Source: Caulobacter sp. 73W
GTDB lineage: Bacteria; Pseudomonadota; Alphaproteobacteria; Caulobacterales; Caulobacteraceae
Reading direction: 5' to 3'
Assembly: GCF_041021955.1 (NCBI RefSeq)
Contig: NZ_CP158375.1
Coordinates: 2,666,001-2,730,000, forward strand
Length of the DNA stretch: 64,000 nucleotides
Position numbers and translations under genes: made by a program. Of the stretch, positions 1 to 9,406 are shown in pieces. Numbering within the stretch: position 1 is the first letter of the stretch; the number at the start of each line of letters is the position of its first letter. Below the pieces are notes generated by a model. The model ran no database searches, was not told the origin of the DNA, and saw only the letters and a program-made list of their open reading frames with translations.

Positions 1-134
1 CCGCCCTGATGCCGCTCCAGGAAGTTCAAATAGGCCAGGATGTTGTCGCCATAGGCCCGCACGGTGCGGGGCGAGGCGCGCTTCTCGTGCGTCAGGTGCT
101 CCAGCCAGGCGGCCAGAGCCTCCCGCGCATTCAC
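1..134 (-). CDS. xerC: Tyrosine recombinase XerC, N-terminal part (cut by window edge)
   Basis: The visible 44 residues begin at a GTG (VNAREALAAWLEHLTHEKRA) and match the SAM-like core-binding domain at the N-terminus of XerC/XerD recombinases, which resolve chromosome dimers at dif during division. The Arg-His-Arg-Tyr catalytic domain lies beyond the window. A TGA sits two codons upstream, so GTG is the only sensible start. It follows the DUF484 gene by 13 bases on the same strand, and a DUF484-xerC pairing is common in proteobacteria, which supports the call and suggests co-transcription. XerD cannot be excluded on sequence alone, but the neighbour favours XerC. Confidence 0.8.
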   Translation of the reverse strand, partial: MNAREALAAWLEHLTHEKRASPRTVRAYGDNILAYLNFLERHQG

Positions 135-147
135 AGATCACCTATGC

Positions 148-825
148 TCAAAGAACGGGCCACCGCTCCGCCGTGCGCATGGTCACTTCGGCGAGGAACG
201 CGACCAGCTCCGCGCCCATGTCAGGGGTGAAGCCGTCTTCCTCGGGCGAGCCGAAGGCCAGGATCGCCTGGCGGGTGTCGCCCCACAGGCCCATGCGGAC
301 CATGGCCATGCTGCGCACCTGCTCGGCCTTGTCGCCGAACAGGGCCAGGGCCGGGAAGTGGAAGCCCATGCGCCAGCCGCGGCCGTCCAGGATCATGTCC
401 ACCTGGCTCTCAACCAGCGGGAACCAGCCGGCGGGCACGCGCTCGGGGCCCTCCAGGGCGATGGCGCCGGCCGACAGGCCGAAGCGGCCCACGGCCAGGT
501 CGTCGATGCGGACGGCGAGGTCCGAATGATTGCGGGCCTCTAAGATGTCGATCACCGCCGCGTGGGTCTGGGCCTGGGCGGCGAAGTTGGCGCGAGCCGT
601 GGCCTCCAGCTGGCGGCGGGCGGTGGTCTCGCGCTTGTGGGCGGCGTTGACGCGCGCCAGGGCGGCGGGACCGAAGTCGACCAGATTGGCCGCGTCCAGG
701 CGCAGGCCCAAGTCCTTCAGCAGGTCGAAATCGTCGCGCACGAAGCCGGGTTCGGCGCGGAGGAAATCGCGCACCATCTCTGCTTCGAGGTCCGGAAGGG
801 CATAGGCCCGCGTCGCGTCGCTCAT
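148..825 (-). CDS. DUF484 family protein
   Basis: A 225-residue protein of the DUF484 family, which has a GAF-like fold and is regularly found just upstream of xerC. The predicted start is the Met of MSDATRAY; the reading frame is open ten codons further upstream, but that extension looks non-coding. The N-terminal third is helical (around residues 15-100, VRDFLRAEPGFVRDDFDLL), and the rest looks like the GAF-type sensor part. No catalytic residues are evident and the biochemical role is unknown; by context it belongs with chromosome-dimer resolution. It is divergent from priA. Confidence 0.8.
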   Translation of the reverse strand: MSDATRAYALPDLEAEMVRDFLRAEPGFVRDDFDLLKDLGLRLDAANLVDFGPAALARVNAAHKRETTARRQLEATARANFAAQAQTHAAVIDILEARNHSDLAVRIDDLAVGRFGLSAGAIALEGPERVPAGWFPLVESQVDMILDGRGWRMGFHFPALALFGDKAEQVRSMAMVRMGLWGDTRQAILAFGSPEEDGFTPDMGAELVAFLAEVTMRTAERWPVL

Positions 826-942
826 CTGCGCCTCACTGGAATACAACCGCACCATGTAGCGCCCATTGCGGTTAACACGCGCTTGACGATGAACGAGACG
901 GCCTCGACGGCGAGGGATTTATCCCCCATGTGAGGGCCGACC

Positions 943-3105
943 ATGCCGCGCGTCGCCTCCATCCTCCTGCCCATGCCGCTGCCCGAGGCGTTCGATTATT
1001 TCGAGCCCGAGGGCATGGATCTGGCCGTCGGCGATCACGTCGCCGCGCCCCTGGGACCGCGCCTGATGCACGGGGTCGTCACAGAGCTGCGCGACGGCGC
1101 GGGGATGAACCGGCCGCTGAAAAGCGTGGCCGAAAAGCTGGAAGGTCCGCCCCTGCCGCCGGGCACCCTGGCCTTCGTGCAATGGGCGGCGCGCTATTCC
1201 GTCGACGCCCCCGGCTGGCCGCTGGCCATCGCGCTGCGCGGGCTGCGGGCCGCGCCGCCGAAACCCGAACGCCTGATCGTCGCCACCGGCAAGTCGCCGG
1301 CCCGCTCCACTCCCGCCCGCACCAAGGTGATCGAGACCCTCGGCGACCGCCAAATGCAGGGCGCGGCCCTGGCCGCCGAGGCCGGCGTCTCGGCCGGGGT
1401 GGTCAAGGGGCTGGTGGACGAGGGCGTGCTGGATGTGCGGCTGATCGAGACCCACCTCAACCCGCCGCCGCCCGACCTGAGCCTGCCGGCCTCCCAGCTC
1501 AATCCCAGCCAGGCCGCCTCGGCCAAGGCCCTGGGCGACCTGTTCGGCGCGGGCGGCTTCCAGTCCGCCCTGCTCGACGGGGTCACCGGCTCGGGCAAGA
1601 CCGAGGTCTATCTGGAGGCGGTCGCCAAGGCGCTGGAGGAAGACCCCGACGCCCAGATCCTGATCCTGCTGCCCGAGATCGCCCTGACCCAGGCGGTCAT
1701 CGCCCGCTTCGAGGCCCGCTTCGGCGCGCCGCCCTGCGAGTGGCACAGCGCCGTGACACCGCCCCGCCGTCGGCGGACCTGGGAGGCGGTGGCCGCCGGC
1801 TCCGCCCGCATCGTCATCGGCGCCCGCTCGGCCCTGTTCCTGCCGTTCAAGAAACTGCGGATGATCGTGGTCGATGAGGAGCACGACGGCTCCTACAAGC
1901 AGGACGAGGGCTTCATCTACCAGGCCCGCGACCTGGCCGTGGCGCGCGCCAAGCTGGAAGGGGCGCTGGTCGTCCTGGCCTCGGCCACCCCGTCCATGGA
2001 GACCCTGTGGAACGCCCAGGCGGGGCGTTACCGCTGGCTGCGCCTGTCCGAACGCCACGGCGCGGCCCGCCTGCCGGACGTGTCCCTTATCGACCTGCGC
2101 CAGACCCCGCCGGAGCGGGACCGCTGGCTGTCGCCGCCCCTGATCCGGGCCATGGGCGAGACCCTGGCCCGAAGCGAGCAGTCCCTGCTGTTCCTCAATC
2201 GCCGGGGCTATGCGCCCCTGGTCCTGTGCCGCGCTTGCGGCGAGCGAATGACCGCGCCCGACACCGATAGCTGGTTGGTGGAGCACCGCTATACCGGCCG
2301 CCTGGTCTGCCACCTGACCGGCTTCTCCATGAAGAAGCCTGACGCCTGCCCGCATTGCGGCGCCAAGGACAGCCTGGTCTCCATCGGCCCCGGCGTGGAG
2401 CGGGTGCAGGAGGAGGCGCAGAGCCTGTTCCCCGACGCCCGCGTGGCGGTGTTCTCGTCCGACACGGTGTTCGACGCCGCAGGCGCCCGGGCGCTGGTGG
2501 AGAGCATGGCCCAGGGCGAGATCGACATCCTGGTCGCCACCCAGGCGGCGGCCAAGGGCCACAACTTCCCCAACCTGACGCTGGTGGGGGTGGTGGACGC
2601 CGACCTCGGCCTGCGCGGCGGAGACCTGCGGGCGGGGGAGCGGACCTTCCAGCTCCTGGCCCAGGCGGCGGGGCGGGCGGGGCGTCACGACAAGCCCGGC
2701 CGCGCCATGCTGCAGACCTACGCGCCGGAGCACCCGGTGATGCAGGCCTTGGCCGCCCAGGATCGCGAGGCCTTCATCGACGCCGAGATGGCGGCGCGGG
2801 AGATCGCCGGCCTGCCGCCCTACGGCCGTCTGGCGGCCATCGTCCTGTCCAGCGAAAACGCTCAGGCGCTGGAGGCCTACGCCCGCGCCCTGGCCGCGGC
2901 CGCGCCCAACGCCGAGGGGGTGGAGGTGTTCGGTCCGGCCGATGCGCCGCTCAGCCTGATCCGAGGGCGGCGGCGCAAGCGGCTGCTGGTCCGGGCCGAC
3001 CGCAACATCGACCTGCAGGGCTATCTGTCGACCTGGAAGGCGCGGGCCAAGCCGCCCAACGCGGTGCGCCTGACCATCGACGTCGATCCCTACAGCTTCC
3101 TGTAG
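943..3105 (+). CDS. priA: Primosomal protein N' (PriA), replication restart helicase
   Basis: A 720-residue superfamily 2 DNA helicase that recognises stalled forks and reloads the replisome. The N-terminal DNA-binding part is followed by Walker A (GVTGSGKTEVY, near residue 213), the DEEH box (near residue 310, VVDEEHDGSYKQDEGF), a zinc-binding insertion (residues about 429-476) and the C-terminal helicase lobe with QAAGRAGR. The zinc insertion is unusual: the first CxxC (CRACG) and last CPHC are present, but the second pair reads APDT and the third reads CHLT, so at most five of the usual eight cysteines remain. Divergent from DUF484 and convergent with the TerC gene, with a hairpin between. 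Confidence 0.95.
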   Translation: MPRVASILLPMPLPEAFDYFEPEGMDLAVGDHVAAPLGPRLMHGVVTELRDGAGMNRPLKSVAEKLEGPPLPPGTLAFVQWAARYSVDAPGWPLAIALRGLRAAPPKPERLIVATGKSPARSTPARTKVIETLGDRQMQGAALAAEAGVSAGVVKGLVDEGVLDVRLIETHLNPPPPDLSLPASQLNPSQAASAKALGDLFGAGGFQSALLDGVTGSGKTEVYLEAVAKALEEDPDAQILILLPEIALTQAVIARFEARFGAPPCEWHSAVTPPRRRRTWEAVAAGSARIVIGARSALFLPFKKLRMIVVDEEHDGSYKQDEGFIYQARDLAVARAKLEGALVVLASATPSMETLWNAQAGRYRWLRLSERHGAARLPDVSLIDLRQTPPERDRWLSPPLIRAMGETLARSEQSLLFLNRRGYAPLVLCRACGERMTAPDTDSWLVEHRYTGRLVCHLTGFSMKKPDACPHCGAKDSLVSIGPGVERVQEEAQSLFPDARVAVFSSDTVFDAAGARALVESMAQGEIDILVATQAAAKGHNFPNLTLVGVVDADLGLRGGDLRAGERTFQLLAQAAGRAGRHDKPGRAMLQTYAPEHPVMQALAAQDREAFIDAEMAAREIAGLPPYGRLAAIVLSSENAQALEAYARALAAAAPNAEGVEVFGPADAPLSLIRGRRRKRLLVRADRNIDLQGYLSTWKARAKPPNAVRLTIDVDPYSFL

Positions 3106-3116
3106 GCGCAACGGAA

Positions 3117-3142
3117 AAGGGCGGACCTCGCGGCCCGCCCTT
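3117..3142. terminator. Bidirectional hairpin terminator between priA and terC
   Basis: Perfect 8-bp inverted repeat AAGGGCGG / CCGCCCTT (3117-3124 and 3135-3142) with a 10-base loop that can pair a little further. It sits between two convergent stop codons. An A-run precedes it on the + strand, which gives T residues after the stem on the - strand. Confidence 0.7.
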
Positions 3143-3161
3143 CAAGTCCGTCAATGCTGCG

Positions 3162-3908
3162 TCAGTGTTTTTGCGCGGGCTTTCGCCGGGCCAGCATGTT
3201 TAGGGCCTCGACCCCGGCCGAGAAGGCCATGGCCGCGTAGATGTAACCCTTGGGCACGTGATAGCCGAAGCCGTCGGCGATCAGCACCATCCCGATCATC
3301 AGCAGGAAGCCGAGGGCCAGCATCACCACGGTCGGGTTCTTGTTGATGAAGTTGGCCAGCGGGTCGGCGGCCAGAAGCATCACCACCACCGCGACGATCA
3401 CGGCGATCATCATCACCGGCAGGTGCTCGGTCATGCCGACGGCGGTCAGGATGGAGTCGATCGAGAATACGATGTCCAGCAGGATGATCTGCACGATGGC
3501 CGAGCCGACATTGGTCACGGCGGCCGTCGCGGGCGTCTTGTCTAGGATCGCGTCGGAAGGGGCGGGGTCCACGCTGTGGTGGATTTCCTTGGTCGCCTTC
3601 CACACCAGGAACAGGCCGCCGGCGATCAGGATGATGTCGCGCCAGCTGAACTCATTGCCGAAGAGAGCGAAGGCCGGCGCGGTCAGGCCGACGATCCAGG
3701 CGATCGCCGACAGCAGGCCCAGGCGCATCACCAGCGCCAGGCCGATGCCCAGGCGGCGAACCTTCTGGCGGTTGGCTTCCGGCAGCTTGTTGGAGAGGAT
3801 CGAGATGAAGATGAGGTTGTCGATGCCCAGGACCACCTCCATCACGATGAGGGTCACAAGGGCGGCCCATACGGCCGGATCAGCGGCGAGGGCGAGAAGG
3901 TCGGTCAT
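3162..3908 (-). CDS. TerC family integral membrane protein
   Basis: A 248-residue polytopic inner-membrane protein with about seven hydrophobic segments. The two family motifs that place acidic residues in the membrane are clear: [15 protein letters not shown] near residue 24 and [15 protein letters not shown] near residue 145. TerC-type proteins (YgaP/YoaE/Alx relatives) are linked to tellurite resistance and, more recently, to manganese export; which applies here cannot be told from sequence. It stands alone, convergent with priA. Confidence 0.85.
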   Translation of the reverse strand: MTDLLALAADPAVWAALVTLIVMEVVLGIDNLIFISILSNKLPEANRQKVRRLGIGLALVMRLGLLSAIAWIVGLTAPAFALFGNEFSWRDIILIAGGLFLVWKATKEIHHSVDPAPSDAILDKTPATAAVTNVGSAIVQIILLDIVFSIDSILTAVGMTEHLPVMMIAVIVAVVVMLLAADPLANFINKNPTVVMLALGFLLMIGMVLIADGFGYHVPKGYIYAAMAFSAGVEALNMLARRKPAQKH

Positions 3909-4120
3909 CAGGGATCGGCCTATTCTGAAGGCGTGAGAGTGGAAGCTATCTAAGCTTGTCTATTGGAAGAGCCCAAGAGGGCGGGAAGAGAATCGCGATT
4001 TTTGCGGTGAAGCTCCCCATGGTTTCCACAGGGTTAATCGGCTGCGACCGTAAACCCTCTTTTCATAAGTTCGTGAGACGGTTACCCCTTAACCCGAGTA
4101 TCGCGGGGGAGTACCCGAAC

Positions 4121-4825
4121 ATGCGTCAACGGACGAGAGCCGGTATCGGCTCCCTGGCCGCCGCTTTGTTTTTGAGCCTCGTGCCGTTCTCCGGCGCCGT
4201 GGCCGACGGCTACTGGCAGTGCGTACCGTTCGCACGCCTGATCTCCGGCATTCAGATTTTCGGCGACGCGCGCACTTGGTGGGGCCAGGCGCGCGGCCGC
4301 TACGAGACCGGCTATACCCCCAAGGCCGGTTCGGTCCTTTGCTTCCAGCCCACGGGCCGCATGCGCCTGGGCCACGTCGCCGTCGTCAGCCAGGTGCTGA
4401 CCGACCGCGTCATCCAGATCACCCACGCCAACTGGTCCGTCATCGAGGGCACGCGCGGCAAGGTGGAGAAGGACGTCACCGTCGTCGACGTCTCCCCGCA
4501 GGGTGACTGGTCCGCTGTGAAGGTCTGGTACGACCCGGCCCGCGACCTGGGCTCGACCGTCTATCCGACCCACGGCTTCATCTATCAGAACGCCCAGGCC
4601 ATCGCCGTCGCTTCGGCCAGCGAGAAGGTCGGCAAGGCCGGCTCCGCGGCCATGGCCATGGCCCAGTCGGCCGTGGGCACGGTCAGCGCCGCTGTCCGTC
4701 CGGGCGCCTCGCCGTTCGGCCTGATCACCCAGGCCGCCGACGCCACCGACCGCATCGCCGCCCTGATCGCCGCCGCGACGACCCAGGGTCCGCCGAGCGC
4801 CGACGAACGCGACGGCCCGCGTTGA
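4121..4825 (+). CDS. Secreted CHAP-domain protein (putative peptidoglycan amidase/peptidase)
   Basis: A 234-residue protein. The ATG at 4121 follows a GGGGGAG Shine-Dalgarno and opens a signal peptide (about residues 1-28, ending SGAVADG); the open frame runs further upstream but without secretory character. A CHAP fold follows: catalytic Cys34 in WQCVPFAR and His85 in GHVAVV, consistent with the Cys-His dyad of CHAP/NlpC-P60 hydrolases that cut peptidoglycan. The last 70 residues are Ala-rich and low complexity. The periplasmic or surface target is not known. Next gene, corA, starts 46 bases on. Confidence 0.8.
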   Translation: MRQRTRAGIGSLAAALFLSLVPFSGAVADGYWQCVPFARLISGIQIFGDARTWWGQARGRYETGYTPKAGSVLCFQPTGRMRLGHVAVVSQVLTDRVIQITHANWSVIEGTRGKVEKDVTVVDVSPQGDWSAVKVWYDPARDLGSTVYPTHGFIYQNAQAIAVASASEKVGKAGSAAMAMAQSAVGTVSAAVRPGASPFGLITQAADATDRIAALIAAATTQGPPSADERDGPR

Positions 4826-4871
4826 CGTTGTCTCCAGGCTCGGGCGATAGCCGGAGCCTGGGAGGCCGTTC

Positions 4872-5831
4872 ATGCTGAAACTCCTTCGCCGTAGCGACGC
4901 CGGGCTGGAATGTCCGCTGCTGACCGATGACTGGACACTGCCCAGCGACGCGGTCTGGATCGACCTGATCGAGCCCAAGCGCGACGAGGAGCTGGCGGTC
5001 GAGAAGGCGCTCGGCCTCCTGCTGCCGACCCGCGAGGACATGGCCGAGATCGAGGCCTCGTCCCGCATTTATCAGGAGCAGGGCGCGACCTTCCTGACGG
5101 CCTCGATCCTGGTCAACAGCGACGCCGACCTGCCCAGCATCGCCCCGATCACCTTCGTCCTGGCGGGCGAGCGTCTGATCACCATCCGCTATGGCGAGCC
5201 GAGGGCCTTCGCCATCTACGCCGCCCAGGCCGAGCTGCAGCAGCCGCCCCATCCGGACGGCGCGGCGATCATGGTCGCCATCCTCGACGCCGTGGTCGAC
5301 CGCATCGCCGACATCCTGGAACGCACCGCCGCCGAGGTGGAGGACGTCTCCGCCACCATCTTCCGCGCGACCAAGGCCGCCAACTTCCAGCCGATCATCA
5401 ATCGCCTTGGCAAGGCGCAGATGACCGGGGCCAAGGCTCGCGAAAGCCTGGTCAGCCTGTCGCGTCTTGTCAGCTATGCGACCATCACCGGCCAGATGGA
5501 GATGGACGCCGACCTGCTGGACCGGGTGAAGACCCTGCAGCGGGACATCCAGTCCCTGACGGACCATGCCGGCTACCTGGCGGGCAACGTCACTTTCTTG
5601 CTGGATGCGGCGTTGGGGCTGATCAACATCGAGCAGAACTCGATCATCAAGATGTTCTCGATCTTCACGGTGGCCCTGCTGCCGCCAACCCTGATCGGAG
5701 CGATCTACGGGATGAACTTCGAGCACATGCCGGAACTACGCTGGATGGGCGGCTATCCTTTGGCGCTGGGGCTGATGCTGATCTCGGCCGTGCTGCCGCT
5801 GGTCTGGTTTCGCCGAAAAGGCTGGTTTTAG
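4872..5831 (+). CDS. corA: CorA-family magnesium/divalent cation transporter
   Basis: A 319-residue CorA protein of standard length: a cytoplasmic alpha/beta N-domain, a long helical stalk (about residues 150-255) and two C-terminal membrane helices separated by the signature YGMNFEHMPEL (GMN motif near residue 283). It ends with the typical basic tail RRKGWF. It forms pentameric channels for Mg2+ (also Co2+/Ni2+) in the inner membrane. No M-box riboswitch is apparent in the short upstream gap. Confidence 0.95.
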   Translation: MLKLLRRSDAGLECPLLTDDWTLPSDAVWIDLIEPKRDEELAVEKALGLLLPTREDMAEIEASSRIYQEQGATFLTASILVNSDADLPSIAPITFVLAGERLITIRYGEPRAFAIYAAQAELQQPPHPDGAAIMVAILDAVVDRIADILERTAAEVEDVSATIFRATKAANFQPIINRLGKAQMTGAKARESLVSLSRLVSYATITGQMEMDADLLDRVKTLQRDIQSLTDHAGYLAGNVTFLLDAALGLINIEQNSIIKMFSIFTVALLPPTLIGAIYGMNFEHMPELRWMGGYPLALGLMLISAVLPLVWFRRKGWF

Positions 5832-5900
5832 AGCGACTTGCGCAATATGGGTTGGCCGCGACGGTAGATCGTCGTTCGGGGAACCATCGGTCGATTTGTG

Positions 5901-7123
5901 ATGCGAGGCGCGCCCAGCCTTCTGCACAGGATGGACGTCGGCGCCGTACGGGCGGCGATCGAGGCGCATGAGCGCTATCTGACGGGCCGCCGCAACGGCC
6001 GCCGCGCCTGCCTGGCCTATGTCGATCTTTCCGCCTTCGACCTCAGCGGCGCGAACCTGACCGAGGCCGACCTGACCGGCGCGGTGCTGGAAGGGGCTGA
6101 CCTCAGCGGCGCCCAGCTGGAGCGGGCCAGCCTCTATGGCGCGGACTTGCGCGACGCTGATCTTCGTCACTGTGACCTCAGCCGCTCCGACCTGCGCGGC
6201 GCCTGCCTGCGGGGGCGAACCTGTCCGGCGCCGACCTGCGGGGCTGCGACTTGCGCGAGGGGCGCACGGCCCTGCACGACGCCCGCCAGGGACTGAAGTT
6301 GCTGAAACACGGCAAGCGGCCGGGGGAGCTGGACTACGCCGTCCTGCACGGCGCCGACCTCTCGGGCGCGCGCATGGCCGGGACCTCGGCCCGGGCGGCG
6401 GACTTCACTGACGCCTGCCTGGCCGGCGCATCCCTGCGCGGCGCCAAGTTGGGCAAGGCGGTGCTGGATGGGGCGGACCTGTCCAAGGCCGACATCGCCC
6501 AGGCCGATCTCAGCGGCGCGTCGCTCAAGCGCGCCAACCTGGCCGAGGCGGAGCTGACCGGCGCGCGCCTGACCGACGCCGACCTCAGCGACGTCCTGCG
6601 CGAGCCGCCGACCGTGGTCTATATCGACGACGAGCCGCTGGAGGACATCCTCGCGCAGCATGAGCGCTGGCGCCTGACCGACGGGCGCGAAGGGCGTCCG
6701 GCGCGCCTGCCGCCAGTGGACTTCCGCGTGGTTCGCCAACTGAATGGGCGCAAGCTGACCGCCCTGGTGGCGCCACAGGCGGTGATGTTCGGGATCAATC
6801 TCGAAGGAGCGGAGCTGCAGGGCTGCGACCTGTCCGGGGCCGACCTGCGCGGCGCCCGGCTCAAGGACGCAGACCTGCGCGGCGCGCGGCTGACCGGCGC
6901 CCGCATGACCCGCGCGGACCTGCGCGGGGCCAATCTGGGGCCCCTGTGCATCGCGGAGGGCCGCTTCATCCGCGCCGACCTGATCCGCGCCGTCCTGCGC
7001 CACGCCGACCTGCGGGGCGCGGTGGCGCATCGCGCGCGCTTCCTGGAAGCCGACACCGCCCACGCCCGCTTCGATGGCGCGGACCTCAGGGACGCCGAGT
7101 TCGACGTCCCTTCCGGATCCTAG
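5901..7123 (+). pseudogene. Pentapeptide-repeat protein, interrupted by a one-base frameshift
   Basis: Two overlapping frames together encode one pentapeptide-repeat protein of about 407 residues. The first (5901 to about 6210) reads GANLTEADLTGAVLEGADLS and then degenerates; the second carries on from CDLREGRTALHDARQGLKLL to the stop at 7123. The break lies at the G5 run 6211-6215: one extra G would give LRGANLSGADLRGCDLREG and restore a continuous A(D/N)Lxx array. Repeats flank a central non-repeat domain (about 6600-6790, LAQHERWRLTDGREG). Such proteins fold as right-handed quadrilateral beta-helices; the function here is unknown. A paralogue with the same central motif lies at the right edge of the window. 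True inactivation and sequencing error are both possible. Confidence 0.8.
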
Positions 7124-7968
7124 AGCTCCTTGGTCAGGGGCAGCAGGTCCGGATAGACCGGCTCACGGTTCTCCTGCTTGGCCTTGAAGGACTCCGCCAT
7201 GTGCGCGCCGGCGAACATGCCGGTCTGCCAGGTGGCGATATAGTCCAGGCTGTCATTGATGGAATGGTCGCGGGCGTAGTTGATCATCACCTTCGACCCA
7301 GCCACGGCCAGGGGCGACTTCGAAGCGATCTCCCGCGCCGTCTCCAGGGCGTGGGCGACCAGGTCGTCGTGAGTGTCGAACACCTCGTTGACCAGGCCGA
7401 TCTCCTTGGCCTTCTGAGCCGGCAGGCGGCGGCCGGTATAGGCCAGCTCCCGAACCCAACCCTCGGGGATCAGCTTGCACAGGCGCGGGAAGGTGCCCAC
7501 GTCGGCGGTCATGCCGATGTTGATCTCCTGGATCACGAAGAAGGCGTCGGCGCTGGCGTAGCGGATGTCGCAGGCGCTGGTCATGTCCACCGCGCCGCCG
7601 ATACAGCCTCCCTGGATGGCGACGATCACCGGCATGCGGGCCTTGTCCAGGCAGCTGAAGGTGTCCTGCAGAGCGTGAACCTTGCGCCGGAACGCCTCGC
7701 CGGAAACGTGGCGGTCCGCGCCGCCGCTGTTTCCGATGCCGTCGAACACCGACAGATCCATGCCTGCGGAGAAGTGTTTGCCGGTGGACGAGATGACGAT
7801 GCAGCGCGCCTTGGCGTTGCAGTCTATGTCCTCGATGATCGCCGGCAGCTGATGCCAGAACGCACGGTTCATGGCGTTCATGGCCTTGGGCCTGGCCAGC
7901 TGGATGTGCGCCACGCCGTCGGCGATCTCGACCTTGAAGCAACTGGGCTCGGACAAGTGTTCCCCCAT
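7120..7968 (-). CDS. Crotonase-family protein, delta(3,5)-delta(2,4)-dienoyl-CoA isomerase-like
   Basis: A 282-residue enoyl-CoA hydratase/isomerase superfamily member. The oxyanion-hole regions (STGKHFSAGMDLS and GGCIGGAVDMTSACD) and the acidic pair in QEINIGMTADVGT match the ECH1-type dienoyl-CoA isomerase, which moves double bonds during beta-oxidation of unsaturated fatty acids, better than a plain hydratase. The ATG at 7968 is preferred over one six codons upstream because GGGAGG lies about 9 bases before it. Its stop overlaps that of the convergent pentapeptide gene in a shared CTAG. Confidence 0.85.
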   Translation of the reverse strand: MGEHLSEPSCFKVEIADGVAHIQLARPKAMNAMNRAFWHQLPAIIEDIDCNAKARCIVISSTGKHFSAGMDLSVFDGIGNSGGADRHVSGEAFRRKVHALQDTFSCLDKARMPVIVAIQGGCIGGAVDMTSACDIRYASADAFFVIQEINIGMTADVGTFPRLCKLIPEGWVRELAYTGRRLPAQKAKEIGLVNEVFDTHDDLVAHALETAREIASKSPLAVAGSKVMINYARDHSINDSLDYIATWQTGMFAGAHMAESFKAKQENREPVYPDLLPLTKEL

Positions 7969-8022
7969 CTTGTTGACGCCTCCCATCGTTATGTTTGTTG
8001 GACGAGAGCCTATCCGGCGGTT

Positions 8023-8457
8023 TCAGAGATCGACAACCTCGCATTTCAGTTGCGCCCGCAGCTTGTCGGCGAGAATGGCGCGATGGCAGTCGCAGGCACG
8101 GTCCTCGTAGCAGAGCAGGGCGCTGGGCTTGTCGACCGCCAGTTCCTCCGCCTTCTTCAGCGCCAGCTGGGCTTCCGGCTCCTGCATGTGGCGCTCGAAG
8201 ATGTCGCGCATCTCGTCCGTTCGGCCCGCCCGAGCGGCGTCGCGACCAGCCTTGGGCGTGCCCAGGGGGCGCAGGTGGACGTACTCGATCCCGGCCTCGT
8301 TCAGGCTGGCGGCCAGCAGGCTCTTGGAGAACCCGGCCTTGCGGGACGAGGCGATGGCGCGCACGTCGATCACCCGTTTGACGCCGCCGGCCTTCAGGCG
8401 GTCGATCATGCCGGCTTGGGTGTCGGTCTCGTAGCCCACGGTGAAGATGGGGTGCAT
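8023..8457 (-). CDS. DUF488 family protein
   Basis: A 144-residue DUF488 protein: N-terminal FTVGYETDTQAGMIDRL, the conserved DVRAIASSRKAGFSK, HLRPLGTPK and the C-terminal YEDRACDCHRAIL segment with its conserved Cys/His. The open frame extends another 64 codons upstream over the divergent hydrolase gene and is not believed. Function of the family is not established; the C-terminal Cys-His cluster suggests a redox or metal role. Confidence 0.8.
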   Translation of the reverse strand: MHPIFTVGYETDTQAGMIDRLKAGGVKRVIDVRAIASSRKAGFSKSLLAASLNEAGIEYVHLRPLGTPKAGRDAARAGRTDEMRDIFERHMQEPEAQLALKKAEELAVDKPSALLCYEDRACDCHRAILADKLRAQLKCEVVDL

Positions 8458-8506
8458 CGGGCCTCCCGTGCGGTGTAAGAGCGCGTTTCGATTGGAGACT
8501 GCACCC

Positions 8507-9406
8507 ATGGGCGAAGCCGCCGCAAGCGACACCGGATTCCAGCGGCGGACCTTCACCGTGCCCGGCGGGACGATGACGGGCCTGGAATTCGGGCCGGCGG
8601 ATCGGCCCATCGACGTGGTCTTCCTGAACGCCAACGGCTTCAACGCCATGACCTACCGGTCGATCCTGGCTCCGCTGAAGACCCTGCGGATTCTGGCGGT
8701 GGACCAGCGCGGCCATGGCCACACCAACCTGCCGCTGAAGCAAACTCCGCGCCCGTCGTGGAACGACCTTCGCGACGATCTGCTGGCGCTGCTGGACGTC
8801 ATCGGCGGCACTACGCCGGTGCTGGCTGGGCATTCGATGGGCGGCACGGCCAGTCTGCTGGCGGCGGCGAAGCGCCCAGGCGCGGCGCGGGGCCTGGTCC
8901 TGCTCGATCCGGTGGTGACGCCCCGGGCGGCCTGGTGGGCGGCGCAGCTCCCATGGGCGGCCTCCGCGGCCCTGAAAGGGTTTCCCCTGGCCAAGGCCGC
9001 CGTGCGCCGCCGGGACCGCTTTCCTGACCGCGACACGGCCTTCGCCGGCTATCACGGTCGCGGGGCCTTCAAGACCTGGTCGGACGAGATGCTGCGCGAC
9101 TATCTGGAGGACGGCCTGATCCCCACCGGCGAGGGCGACCTGAAACTGGCCTGCCCGCCAGCGTGGGAAGCGTCCAACTACGCCGCCCAGGGCCATGACA
9201 GCTGGGGCGCGCTGCGCCGGATCACCGTCCCGACCCGCATCCTGCGGGCGGAGCGTCATTCGACCTGCAGCCTGACCGAAGGCTCGCCCCTGCTGGCGCG
9301 CAAGCCGAACATTTCGCTTAGCACCATCGCCGGCACAGGCCACTTCATCGCCATGGAGCGCCCGGATCTGGTGCGCGAGGCGCTGACCGCCGCCGCAGCC
9401 GCCTAG
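8507..9406 (+). CDS. Alpha/beta hydrolase
   Basis: A 299-residue alpha/beta-hydrolase-fold protein. The nucleophile elbow is GHSMGG, the catalytic His is in GTGHFIAMERPD near the C-terminus, and VDQRGHGHT marks the strand before the elbow. GGAG precedes the ATG at 8507 by about 10 bases. The substrate (ester, lactone or epoxide) cannot be assigned. Divergent from DUF488; its stop codon overlaps the convergent thioesterase gene in a CTAG. Confidence 0.85.
   Translation: MGEAAASDTGFQRRTFTVPGGTMTGLEFGPADRPIDVVFLNANGFNAMTYRSILAPLKTLRILAVDQRGHGHTNLPLKQTPRPSWNDLRDDLLALLDVIGGTTPVLAGHSMGGTASLLAAAKRPGAARGLVLLDPVVTPRAAWWAAQLPWAASAALKGFPLAKAAVRRRDRFPDRDTAFAGYHGRGAFKTWSDEMLRDYLEDGLIPTGEGDLKLACPPAWEASNYAAQGHDSWGALRRITVPTRILRAERHSTCSLTEGSPLLARKPNISLSTIAGTGHFIAMERPDLVREALTAAAAA

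Noticed and set aside
919..3111. A 730-codon open frame antisense to priA
   Set aside because: Its product is a Gly/Arg/Gln/His-rich shadow typical of high-GC antisense frames, and priA on the other strand is unmistakable.
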